Origin: Rickettsiales bacterium | GTDB lineage: Bacteria > Pseudomonadota > Alphaproteobacteria > Rs-D84 > CACZYB01 | Assembly (NCBI GenBank): GCA_031276335.1 | Contig: JAISNH010000110.1 | Location: forward strand, 1 to 11,424 | DNA length: 11,424 nucleotides | Reading direction: 5' to 3' | Shown: positions 6,797 to 11,424 of the stretch, in pieces | Position numbering within the stretch: position 1 is the first letter of the stretch | Layout: the number at the start of each line of letters is the position of its first letter | Program-made: the position numbers and the translations under genes | The notes under the pieces: model-generated | What the model saw: the letters and a program-made list of their open reading frames with translations, nothing else | Told to the model about the DNA's origin: nothing | The model's database searches: none

Positions 6797-7554
6797 TTTC
6801 AAGCGCTGACATAAGCCTCCTCAGGCTGTACGTGGAATCCGGGGCTGTCGAGACCTGCGGCGATTCGCCGTGCGATTTCTTCGGCGCGGATGCGGCGGCG
6901 AAGCCTTCCTCGGCGGGCGTGAAATCCTTCGTCGACGGGTTCAGGCGCGAAAGCGCGGTGTCGATAGGAGAGGCGACGCGGCAGGCCGCCGCGCTTGCCG
7001 CCGGGTGCGGAACCTTGTCCGGGCTCCAGGCCGCGGTCGCGGGATTCCCGCTGTGCCCGCTCAAGAAATTCTCGGCCTCGACGATCGTTGGCGTGGGGGT
7101 GGATAGCCCGAAGCTGCTTGCCGTTACCGGAATCCCGAGCGCGGAGGAGGACAGGACGGGCAGGGCGCTTTCGGGGGATGCCGGCGCGCTGCTGGTGAGG
7201 ATTCTGTATGCGATAGGGATGTCGGTCGATGAGGATGCGTTCGCGTTGCCGGCGATGTTCTACCGCCCTCCGGGGGGGCGCGAGCCGACCGGCGAGGAGC
7301 TTTCGACCGTGCTGCCGTTCCTTTCGCGCTATGTCGGGATATTGAAGCCGGCGGCGATACTAGCCTTCGGCCCGCTCCCGATAAGGGCGCTTCTGGGCGA
7401 CGATGCGCCGGTTACATCCCTCCGCGGCCGGTGGCGGGAATACGCGGGCGTCCCGGTCATGCCGACTTTCGCGCTTCCGTTCCTGCTTTCGAACCGCGAG
7501 GCGAAGAAGAAGACGTGGGAGGACGTGCAGGCGGTGAAGGAAAGGATAGGATAG
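6793..7554 (+). CDS. Uracil-DNA glycosylase-like protein with degenerate active site
   Basis: The 253-residue product has the layout of the family 4-like uracil-DNA glycosylases common in Alphaproteobacteria. It has an N-terminal LLRLYVESGAVET segment, a variable linker, then the UDG fold with EEDRTGRALSGDAGALLVRIL, FYRPPGGREPT, LRGRW and a C-terminal KKTWEDVQAVK. Key motifs are changed. The usual GEAPG reads TGIPS (112-116), the HPA motif reads ALP (227-229, His replaced by Ala), and one of the conserved cysteines reads V173 while C88 remains. It is probably not an active uracil glycosylase; it may bind DNA or have another role. I chose GTG at 6793 because it overlaps the upstream TGA as GTGA and matches the family N-terminus. 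The AAGGAG there sits too close to be ideal, so the start is uncertain; GTG at 6781 is an alternative. Confidence 0.78.
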   Translation: MISSADISLLRLYVESGAVETCGDSPCDFFGADAAAKPSSAGVKSFVDGFRRESAVSIGEATRQAAALAAGCGTLSGLQAAVAGFPLCPLKKFSASTIVGVGVDSPKLLAVTGIPSAEEDRTGRALSGDAGALLVRILYAIGMSVDEDAFALPAMFYRPPGGREPTGEELSTVLPFLSRYVGILKPAAILAFGPLPIRALLGDDAPVTSLRGRWREYAGVPVMPTFALPFLLSNREAKKKTWEDVQAVKERIG

Positions 7555-7594
7555 CCGTCCCTATTTCAGAAATTTCCGCATGGGGCGGTCCGAT

Positions 7595-7626
7595 AAAAAA
7601 AGAGCTGCGGTTGCAGCCCTTTTTTA
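7595..7626. terminator. Bidirectional intrinsic terminator
   Basis: Bases 7596-7608 and 7613-7625 form a 13-bp stem with one A-C mismatch and the loop GGTT. The outer part of the stem is A6 on one side and T6 on the other, so each strand ends in a U-run. It lies between the convergent UDG-like gene (plus) and the Cys-rich protein gene (minus) and can serve both. Confidence 0.88.
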
Positions 7627-7641
7627 TTCCGGCGGGAAAGG

Positions 7642-7962
7642 CTATTTCTTGTCGGCGGAATCCGGGCCCCTGTGGCCTCTTTTGAAGCCTTCGCGGTCGC
7701 CCTTCCACTCCTTTTTGAACTCGCCGGCGGCGCATCCGCCCTGTCCGCGGACCATATTGCGGAAGCGGCGCTTGTGCCAGCATTCGGAAACGAACAGGGT
7801 TATTATGACGGTGACTATTACCAGCGCCAGCGCCTTCGCGAACTTCGCCTTTTTGCATCCAGCGCAGCAGCAGCCCGCGCCGCATGCGGCCGTCTTGTCC
7901 ATCTTTATCGGCGCGGATTTCGCCGCGGCCTTGCGGGTCGGCTTTCTCTTCTTGACTACCAT
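7642..7962 (-). CDS. Small Lys- and Cys-rich single-pass membrane protein
   Basis: I do not recognise this 106-residue protein. The N-terminus is strongly basic (MVVKKRKPTRKAAAKSAPIK). A cysteine cluster follows (C27, C31, C32, C33, C36, pattern CxxxCCCxxC) directly before one hydrophobic segment at about 41-59 (FAKALALVIVTVIITLFVS). C61 lies at the membrane edge and C77 sits in a basic, glycine-rich, hydrophilic tail. The arrangement suggests a membrane-anchored metal- or redox-active site, which is inference only. The gene is supported by AGAGGAG upstream of the ATG at 7960-7962, by the terminator just after its stop, and by its position divergent from ruvX. It could also be a DNA- or RNA-associated basic protein anchored to the membrane. 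Confidence 0.7.
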   Translation of the reverse strand: MVVKKRKPTRKAAAKSAPIKMDKTAACGAGCCCAGCKKAKFAKALALVIVTVIITLFVSECWHKRRFRNMVRGQGGCAAGEFKKEWKGDREGFKRGHRGPDSADKK

Positions 7963-7985
7963 GTCTTTCTCCTCTGTTGTTTTTA

Positions 7986-8014
7986 TTTACAGTCTTCCCA
8001 ATATGGTATATATT
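7986..8014 (+). promoter_or_regulatory. Promoter for ruvX
   Basis: TTTACA (7986-7991) and TATATT (8009-8014) are separated by exactly 17 bp, each 5 of 6 to consensus. Transcription would begin near 8021. This leaves a leader of about 24 nt containing TTAGGAG before the GTG at 8045, and rules out the upstream ATG at 8003. Confidence 0.7.
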
Positions 8015-8016
8015 GG
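7998..8016. repeat. Operator-like inverted repeat over the ruvX -10 box
   Basis: CCAATAT (7998-8004) and ATATTGG (8010-8016) are perfect 7-bp inverted arms around GGTAT. The repeat overlaps the ruvX -10 box and lies in the region shared with the divergent Cys-rich protein gene. This is the position of a repressor site. Confidence 0.5.
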
Positions 8017-8044
8017 AAAGAACGCAATTAGGAGTATAGCACCC

Positions 8045-8515
8045 GTGGACGGAGTTTTCAAGACAATAAAAGAAAAATTTGAGGGCGTGGATAGGCGTTT
8101 TTTGGGCTTGGACTACGGCGAAAAAAACGTGGGCGTGGCGCTGTCCGACCTGTCCCGGCGCATTGCCTCGCCCCATGCGGTGCTGAGGGCGGAGCCGCGG
8201 CGGAATTTGCTTCTTGGAATAAGGGAAATCGTGGCTGCCGAGGACGTCGGGGCGATAGTCCTCGGCCTGCCGCTGGAGATGAGCGGCCGCGAGGGGAGGG
8301 CGGCTGCCAAGGCGCGCGCGTTCGCCGCCCTGCTTCGGGCGGAGGTGCCAGGGGTCGATGTGGTCTTGGCGGACGAGCGGCTGACCTCCGGCATGTCGGA
8401 AAGGATGCTTGTGCGCGAGTTCGACATGTCGCGGGAAAAGCGCGGGAAGATTATCGACAAGCTCGCCGCCCGCGAAATCCTGCAGCAGGCTCTCGACATC
8501 ATGAATCGGGAATGA
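8045..8515 (+). CDS. ruvX: RuvX/YqgF pre-16S rRNA nuclease or Holliday junction resolvase-like protein
   Basis: RuvX (YqgF) is an RNase H-fold nuclease implicated in 16S rRNA 5' end processing and described earlier as a Holliday junction resolvase candidate. The 156-residue product has the family motifs FLGLDYGEKNVGVALSD with D23, VLGLPLEMSGREG (72-84), ADERLTS with E111, and IIDKLAAREILQQALD with D138. These acidic residues form the expected active site. The frame is open far upstream, but a strong promoter at 7986-8014 places the transcript start near 8021. I therefore use GTG at 8045, which has AGGAG 10 nt upstream and gives a normal family length. It stands alone as a short transcription unit, convergent with greA-lptM. 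Confidence 0.92.
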   Translation: MDGVFKTIKEKFEGVDRRFLGLDYGEKNVGVALSDLSRRIASPHAVLRAEPRRNLLLGIREIVAAEDVGAIVLGLPLEMSGREGRAAAKARAFAALLRAEVPGVDVVLADERLTSGMSERMLVREFDMSREKRGKIIDKLAAREILQQALDIMNRE

Positions 8516-8553
8516 TGCTCTTCATATGCTTTTTGGGATGAATGGCCGGTTTG

Positions 8554-8670
8554 CTAGAACGCCGGATATGTGCGCTTGTACTTCGCATCCGGCGGCTTAT
8601 CGAGGCCGCCTTTTATGCCGCATGAGGCGAGCATGCCCGCCGCCACGATTATCGACAGGAATTTTTTCAT
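8554..8670 (-). CDS. LptM-like small outer-membrane lipoprotein
   Basis: This 38-codon gene reads MKKFLSIIVAAGMLASCG and continues IKGGLDKPPDAKYKRTYPAF. The lipobox LASC places the lipidated cysteine at residue 17. The following pattern CGxKGxLxxPP is the hallmark of LptM (YifL), a lipoprotein that in E. coli helps assemble the LptDE lipopolysaccharide translocon. The ATG at 8668-8670 lies 9 bp after the greA stop, with AGGAT upstream, so it is probably expressed with greA. In many proteobacteria the gene sits before lysA; here no lysA follows and the next gene, ruvX, is convergent. The short length is normal for this family. Confidence 0.8.
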   Translation of the reverse strand: MKKFLSIIVAAGMLASCGIKGGLDKPPDAKYKRTYPAF

Positions 8671-8679
8671 GCCCGTATC

Positions 8680-9156
8680 CTACTTGTATTCGATGCTCAG
8701 GACTTCGAAAGTGCGGGTGCCGCGAGGAGAGGCAAATTCCGCTTCCTCGCCGGCCTTCTTGCCCATCAGCGCGCGTGCGAGCGGGCTTTCGACCGAGATG
8801 AGCGAGCGGTTTATGTCAGCCTCCATCTCGCCTACTATCTGGTAGGTTTTTTCATCTAAAGTATCCACGTCCGCGACCCTGACCGTCGCGCCGAACATGA
8901 CCGTGTCGCCCGCAAGGCCGGCCGGATCGATGACCTCGGCCGCGCTTATCGCGTTTTCAAGGTAGCTTATCCGTCCCTCGATGAAGGACTGCTTTTCCTT
9001 CGCGCTGTGGTATTCGGCGTTCTCCGACAGGTCGCCAAGCCCGCGCGCATCCGCAATCGCCGCGATTATCGCGGGGCGCTGCACGTGCTTCAGGTCCTTC
9101 AGTTCGTCTTCCAGCCTCTTGAGGCCCGCCGGAGTTATCGGCGACTGTCCGCTCAT
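8680..9156 (-). CDS. greA: Transcription elongation factor GreA
   Basis: GreA enters the secondary channel of RNA polymerase and stimulates cleavage of backtracked transcripts. The 158-residue product equals the E. coli length. It has the N-terminal coiled coil with the acidic tip GDLSENAEYHSAKEKQ (D42 and E45 equivalent to the E. coli tip residues), and a C-terminal FKBP-like domain with VESPLARALMGKKAGEEAEF. The frame is open upstream to 9399. The start at 9156 is fixed by AAGGAG 6 nt upstream and by family alignment. It has its own promoter at 9247-9275 and a leader of about 84 nt holding a hairpin with a following U-run. The LptM-like gene follows 9 bp downstream. Confidence 0.97.
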   Translation of the reverse strand: MSGQSPITPAGLKRLEDELKDLKHVQRPAIIAAIADARGLGDLSENAEYHSAKEKQSFIEGRISYLENAISAAEVIDPAGLAGDTVMFGATVRVADVDTLDEKTYQIVGEMEADINRSLISVESPLARALMGKKAGEEAEFASPRGTRTFEVLSIEYK

Positions 9157-9170
9157 TTCGCTCTCCTTAT

Positions 9171-9217
9171 AAAAAATAACTGAACGAAGGGCCTGTTGGA
9201 AAATCCGGCCTCGTTCA
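9171..9217 (-). promoter_or_regulatory. Attenuator-like hairpin in the greA leader
   Basis: In the greA 5' leader, TGAACGA and TCGTTCA (9211-9217 and 9181-9187) form the outer stem and GGCC with GGCC the inner stem, with a 2-nt bulge on one side. Four nt later there is a run of six T (9171-9176 on the minus strand), just before the greA ribosome binding site. This looks like a weak intrinsic terminator inside the leader. In E. coli the greA leader is known to end early and give short RNAs (GraL), a close parallel. Confidence 0.55.
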
Positions 9218-9246
9218 ATTAAATTTCGGTTTTCGATGTTGGAACG

Positions 9247-9275
9247 ATTGTAGCGCATAAAAAATCTTTTTGCAA
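9247..9275 (-). promoter_or_regulatory. Promoter for greA
   Basis: On the minus strand, TTGCAA (9270-9275) is 17 bp from TACAAT (9247-9252). The -10 box is 5 of 6 and the -35 box 4 of 6 to consensus. The start of transcription should lie near 9240. Confidence 0.65.
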
Positions 9276-9304
9276 TTGATTTTTTCGCGCGCATGCCATA
9301 GAAT
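9276..9304 (+). promoter_or_regulatory. Promoter for fpr
   Basis: TTGATT (9276-9281) is 17 bp from TAGAAT (9299-9304), 4 of 6 and 5 of 6 to consensus. Its -35 box directly adjoins the -35 box of the divergent greA promoter. Transcription would start near 9311, which makes the ATG at 9314 almost leaderless and favours the ATG at 9338. Confidence 0.55.
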
Positions 9305-9337
9305 GGCAAGACTATGCTAACCGAGGGACGATGCGCC

Positions 9338-10111
9338 ATGTATAATGCTACGATTGCGGACATAAAGGATATAACCGACGGCATAAGGATGTTTTCCATA
9401 AGGCCGGATGGCGGGAAAAAGCTGGAATACCGCGCGGGGCAGTTCGCCGTGCTGGGGCTTCCGGCCGATCCGGAAAATCCGGATGGCCAATGGATAAGGC
9501 GCGCCTACTCGATCGTTTCCGCGCCAGGGGCCTCCGATGTCGAATTCTACGTCGTGCTGGTCGAAACCGGCGCGCTTACCCCGCGCCTTTGGAAGCTTAA
9601 GAAGGGCGACGGGGTGTTCATGGGCGAAAAGGCCGCCGGCCTGGTGGATTTCTCGGGCGTGGAGGACACCTCGGACGTGCTGTTCGTGGCCGCGGGCACC
9701 GGCATCGCGCCGTTCATCAGCATGCTGCGGGGCAATAGGGCGGGGATTCTGAACGGCATGCGCCGGGTTTCCCTGGTCCACGGCGCGCGGCATACCTACG
9801 AGCTGGGCTTCAAGGCCGAGCTGGAGGATATTCAGCGCCAGTCGCCGTACTTCCGCTATTATCCGGTCGTTTCCCGCTCGCATGAGGAAACCGGCGCCGA
9901 GTGGAAGGGGCACAAGGGGCATGTGCAGTCGCTTATTTCCGGCGGCGTGCTTGAACGCGATTTCGGAAAGAAGATAACGCCGGAGGGGTTCCACGTGTTC
10001 CTTTGCGGCCATGCGCGTATGGTGGACGAATGCGCCGGGCTTTTCGCCGGCATGGGCTTTGTGAAGAACACGCCGCAGTCCAAGGGCAACCTGCACTTCG
10101 ACAAGCATTGA
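9338..10111 (+). CDS. fpr: Ferredoxin/flavodoxin-NADP+ reductase
   Basis: Fpr is an FAD enzyme that moves electrons between NADPH and ferredoxin or flavodoxin, often supporting oxidative-stress defence and Fe-S enzymes. The 257-residue product has the FAD-binding motif RAYS (55-58) after an N-terminal beta-barrel with YRAGQFAVLGL. It then has the NADP-binding AAGTGIAPFISML (118-130), VHGAR (147-151), FLCGHARMVD (221-230) and a C-terminal tail ending NLHFDKH. Length and order match bacterial-type Fpr (248 residues in E. coli). I use ATG at 9338 because GAGGGA lies 9 nt upstream and the promoter places the transcript start next to the earlier in-frame ATG at 9314. It is a single gene, divergent from greA, and lies just before the AT-rich insert. 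Confidence 0.93.
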   Translation: MYNATIADIKDITDGIRMFSIRPDGGKKLEYRAGQFAVLGLPADPENPDGQWIRRAYSIVSAPGASDVEFYVVLVETGALTPRLWKLKKGDGVFMGEKAAGLVDFSGVEDTSDVLFVAAGTGIAPFISMLRGNRAGILNGMRRVSLVHGARHTYELGFKAELEDIQRQSPYFRYYPVVSRSHEETGAEWKGHKGHVQSLISGGVLERDFGKKITPEGFHVFLCGHARMVDECAGLFAGMGFVKNTPQSKGNLHFDKH

Positions 10112-10179
10112 GCGTCGTCTTTTATGAGATTATGGGTTATATTTAGTTTTTAATATGAAAAAATAGGGAAACTATATAT
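10112..10179. other. AT-rich intergenic stretch after fpr
   Basis: This short AT-rich stretch marks the left boundary of a region whose composition differs sharply from the GC-rich genes to its left. I find no convincing terminator hairpin for fpr and no gene in it. Confidence 0.5.
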
Positions 10180-10269
10180 TTAACTAGCCACAATTGGAAT
10201 TACAATAATCCACCATACAAAGAAGTACGAAGCCACCCGCAAACACAAAGATTCTAATTTACTCAAATA
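10180..10269 (-). other. In-frame hydrophobic continuation behind the TM2 gene stop
   Basis: In the same frame as the TM2 protein, directly after its TAG, 29 sense codons run to a TAA at 10180-10182. They encode YLSKLESLCLRVASYF, then FVWWIIVIPIVAS, which ends in a strongly hydrophobic, membrane-like stretch. There is no clear ribosome binding site for a separate start. It may be a former C-terminal extension cut off by a nonsense change, a rare readthrough product, or chance. Other genes here end in TAG, so TAG is a true stop in this genome. Confidence 0.35.
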
Positions 10270-10572
10270 CTACCAAGCAATCTTCTTGTCATTATTGTCA
10301 GTGAAGTTACCACAGATTATGACAATCCCGTCTATAAAGGCCCATATTCCAGACACAATCAAGCCAAAGACTGTCAAGGTAAGTATAAGCTGGGCTATGG
10401 CTGAGCCAGTCTTTCCTGCATAAAACCTATGCGCACCAAAAACGCCTAAAAAGAAGCACAACAGGAACGCAACTACCGCCTGCTTTTGCCCATTTCCTCT
10501 CACCGGATGTCCACATTTAGGGCATGAAACAGCCTTATCGGAAAGTTTTGTAGAACAATTTGAACAATACAT
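10270..10572 (-). CDS. Zinc-ribbon and TM2 domain membrane protein
   Basis: The 100-residue protein starts with a zinc ribbon (C3, C6, C17, C20; MYCSNCSTKL and SCPKCGHPV). After a short linker it has a TM2 domain: a first helix at about 32-46, the signature GAHRFYAGK (46-54), and a second helix at about 56-84 containing the family's Trp and Asp (WAFIDGI). TM2 proteins are small two-helix inner-membrane proteins of mostly unknown function. The gene has AAGAGGTG before the ATG at 10570-10572 and a promoter at 10593-10621. Its AT-rich composition differs from the GC-rich genes to the left and it lies beside decayed mobile-element pieces, so it was probably acquired by transfer. I cannot assign a cellular role. 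Confidence 0.85.
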   Translation of the reverse strand: MYCSNCSTKLSDKAVSCPKCGHPVRGNGQKQAVVAFLLCFFLGVFGAHRFYAGKTGSAIAQLILTLTVFGLIVSGIWAFIDGIVIICGNFTDNNDKKIAW

Positions 10573-10592
10573 AATTACACCTCTTATTATTT

Positions 10593-10621
10593 ATTTTACT
10601 GAAAAGAATAGGAAAATACAA
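10593..10621 (-). promoter_or_regulatory. Promoter for the TM2 gene
   Basis: On the minus strand, TTGTAT (10616-10621) is 17 bp from TAAAAT (10593-10598). The -10 box is 5 of 6 to consensus and the -35 box 3 of 6. In such AT-rich DNA chance matches are common, so confidence is moderate. Confidence 0.4.
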
Positions 10622-10652
10622 TAACAATTATTTTTTGGGAACTATATAAAAA

Positions 10653-10823
10653 TCACTCTAGAAAGCTGTTGTTGACGAGCTTCTGAAATTCTTTCATGGT
10701 ATGAACACCTAGCGCCTGATCTGGCGCGACTTGGCTTTTCAACCAGTCGAACACTTGTTTTTTGTATCCATCCCCATTGATTAAAACGATTGTAGGAACT
10801 CCGATTTTCGTTATATTCAGTAT
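10653..10823 (-). pseudogene. C-terminal remnant of an unidentified protein
   Basis: One minus-strand frame, open after a TGA at 10824-10826, encodes 56 residues with protein-like character: KIGVPTIVLINGDGYKKQ, then VFDWLKSQVAPDQALGVHTM, then a charged end finishing VNNSFLE. There is no good start codon or ribosome binding site, so it reads as the 3' end of a broken gene. The pattern of a beta strand, then DG, then an aromatic residue is faintly like C-terminal segments of type II restriction endonucleases, but I would not name it on this. A 66-codon frame over the same bases in another phase is probably a shadow. Confidence 0.4.
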
Positions 10824-11014
10824 TCAAACGGATATTTCTCATCTACGCTTCCCACCCACTTTACGAAAGGCCATACGGTATCGTAGCTCCCCAGCATTTT
10901 GGCGGGTTTTCATCTTAACATTCTCGACTTAGTCTTTACTTCCCCTTGCCTTTGCATCATACCGAAAAGCGGCGTCTTAATATTGAGGCTGCGGTTTAGT
11001 GAAATATGTGGTTC
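10817..11014 (-). pseudogene. Decayed IS1595/ISXO2-type transposase fragment and adjoining remnant
   Basis: The minus-strand frame from 11014 reads EPHISLNRSLNIKTPLF, then GMMQRQGEVKTK, and meets a stop at 10910-10912. KTPLFGMMQRQGEVKTK resembles the core of ISXO2-like (IS1595 family) transposases, where such a segment runs into a VVENVKMKT-like one. That continuation, VENVKMKT, is present here in the neighbouring frame at about the expected place, which indicates a frameshift. After the stop the first frame resumes as KMLGSYDTVWPFVKWVG, then SVDEKYPFEY, and stops again at 10817-10819. This piece is protein-like but unidentified and may belong with the remnant at 10653-10823. No complete transposase or terminal inverted repeats were found. 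Confidence 0.45.
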
Positions 11015-11071
11015 CTATATAAATCGTAATAGGGCGCCTAGAAATCCGCATTTATGAAGTGCCCCTGCTAG

Positions 11072-11424
11072 CTATCTGTTCGCCGCGGCGTTTTCCCGGT
11101 GCGTACCGTCCGTAAGCTCCGCGGTCATTCGCCGGAGGATTTTCGTCGGCTCCTCAAATTTGTCCTTGGGTGCGCCGTGCGCGGCATCGGGCGCCGGCGC
11201 GGCTGCAAGGGGTTGGGTTTCGGGCATGGGCTCTGCCAATGCCGCCGGTTCGATCGAGGGTTCCGCTGGCACGTTTCCATTGGCGCCGCGGGACATCGCT
11301 TCGCGCACCGCCCGCCCTACGTTTTCAAGCGGCTGAGGGGCTGGTTCTTCGAAGGCGGTTGTTTCTTGCGGAACTTCTTCCTCCGGCTCGTCGATCGTCG
11401 TCGAGAAGTCGGGCGACGAGAAGT
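11072..11424 (-). CDS. C-terminal part of a Pro/Glu/Ala-rich protein (runs off right edge)
   Basis: The minus-strand frame is open from the right edge to a TAG at 11072-11074, giving about 117 residues of an incomplete protein. It is low in complexity and probably disordered. An acidic, Pro- and Glu-rich part comes first, then GRAVREAMSRG, then an Ala/Pro-rich linker, then a more ordered charged end (DKFEEPTKILRRMTAELTDG). I recognise no domain. Such tails occur in many envelope, cytoskeletal and scaffold proteins, so no function is inferred. GC-rich composition returns here, which places this gene in the resident chromosome to the right of the AT-rich insert. A GTG at 11308 is in frame but is unlikely to be the true start. 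Confidence 0.6.
   Translation of the reverse strand, partial: FSSPDFSTTIDEPEEEVPQETTAFEEPAPQPLENVGRAVREAMSRGANGNVPAEPSIEPAALAEPMPETQPLAAAPAPDAAHGAPKDKFEEPTKILRRMTAELTDGTHRENAAANR

Noticed and set aside
7580..8044. N-terminal extension of the ruvX frame up to 7580
   Set aside because: It runs across the terminator and over the Cys-rich gene on the other strand. The ruvX promoter at 7986-8014 would lie inside it.
9317..10108. A 263-codon minus-strand frame opposite fpr
   Set aside because: It is a shadow of fpr in GC-rich DNA, with no ribosome binding site or family resemblance.
10270..10272. Recoding of TAG as sense in this genome
   Set aside because: Several well-supported genes here, including greA and the ExeA-like ATPase gene, end in TAG at the expected family position.
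10642..10842. A 66-codon minus-strand ORF as a real gene
   Set aside because: The sequence is Arg/Ser-rich without a ribosome binding site. The alternative frame over the same bases looks far more protein-like.

Overview
This GC-rich, gene-dense window reads as chromosome from an alphaproteobacterium. The assignment is an inference from protein style: the SecF, IF-1, GatC and RuvX sequences, and a uracil-DNA-glycosylase-like protein with the N-terminal layout common in Alphaproteobacteria. No rRNA, tRNA or CRISPR array was seen. Most of the window is housekeeping. A visibly AT-rich insert at about 10112-11071 interrupts it.

Layout, left to right. On the minus strand, gatC is followed by secF, which runs off the left edge; a good promoter lies upstream of gatC. 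Next is a minus-strand operon, infA-proS-(126-aa unknown)-mazG-like, whose last three genes are tightly packed. A short AT-rich region carrying a perfect palindrome and two divergent promoters separates infA from a plus-strand operon. That operon holds a membrane-anchored ExeA-like ATPase, pgi, a CpoB/YbgF-like protein and a degenerate UDG-like protein, joined by abutting or overlapping ends. It ends at a bidirectional terminator (7595-7626) shared with a convergent small Cys-rich membrane protein. That gene is divergent from ruvX, and the region between them carries a strong promoter overlapped by a 19-bp inverted repeat. Then comes a minus-strand greA followed by a 38-codon LptM-like lipoprotein gene. 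greA and fpr (ferredoxin-NADP reductase) are divergent, with adjoining promoters and an attenuator-like hairpin in the greA leader.

The AT-rich right part holds a zinc-ribbon/TM2 membrane protein, a possible in-frame hydrophobic continuation behind its TAG stop, and decayed gene pieces, one resembling an IS1595/ISXO2-type transposase. GC-rich sequence returns with the C-terminal end of a Pro/Glu/Ala-rich protein running off the right edge.

Functional themes are translation (GatC, ProRS, IF-1), protein export and envelope (SecF, CpoB-like, LptM-like, ExeA-like), nucleotide and DNA upkeep (MazG-like, RuvX, UDG-like), transcription elongation (GreA) and redox (Fpr). I see no clear new defence or mobile system. 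The more unusual items are a ProRS without its editing domain but with a zinc-ribbon-like linker, a UDG homologue that has lost its signature residues, the greA leader hairpin, and palindromic operators at two divergent promoter regions.
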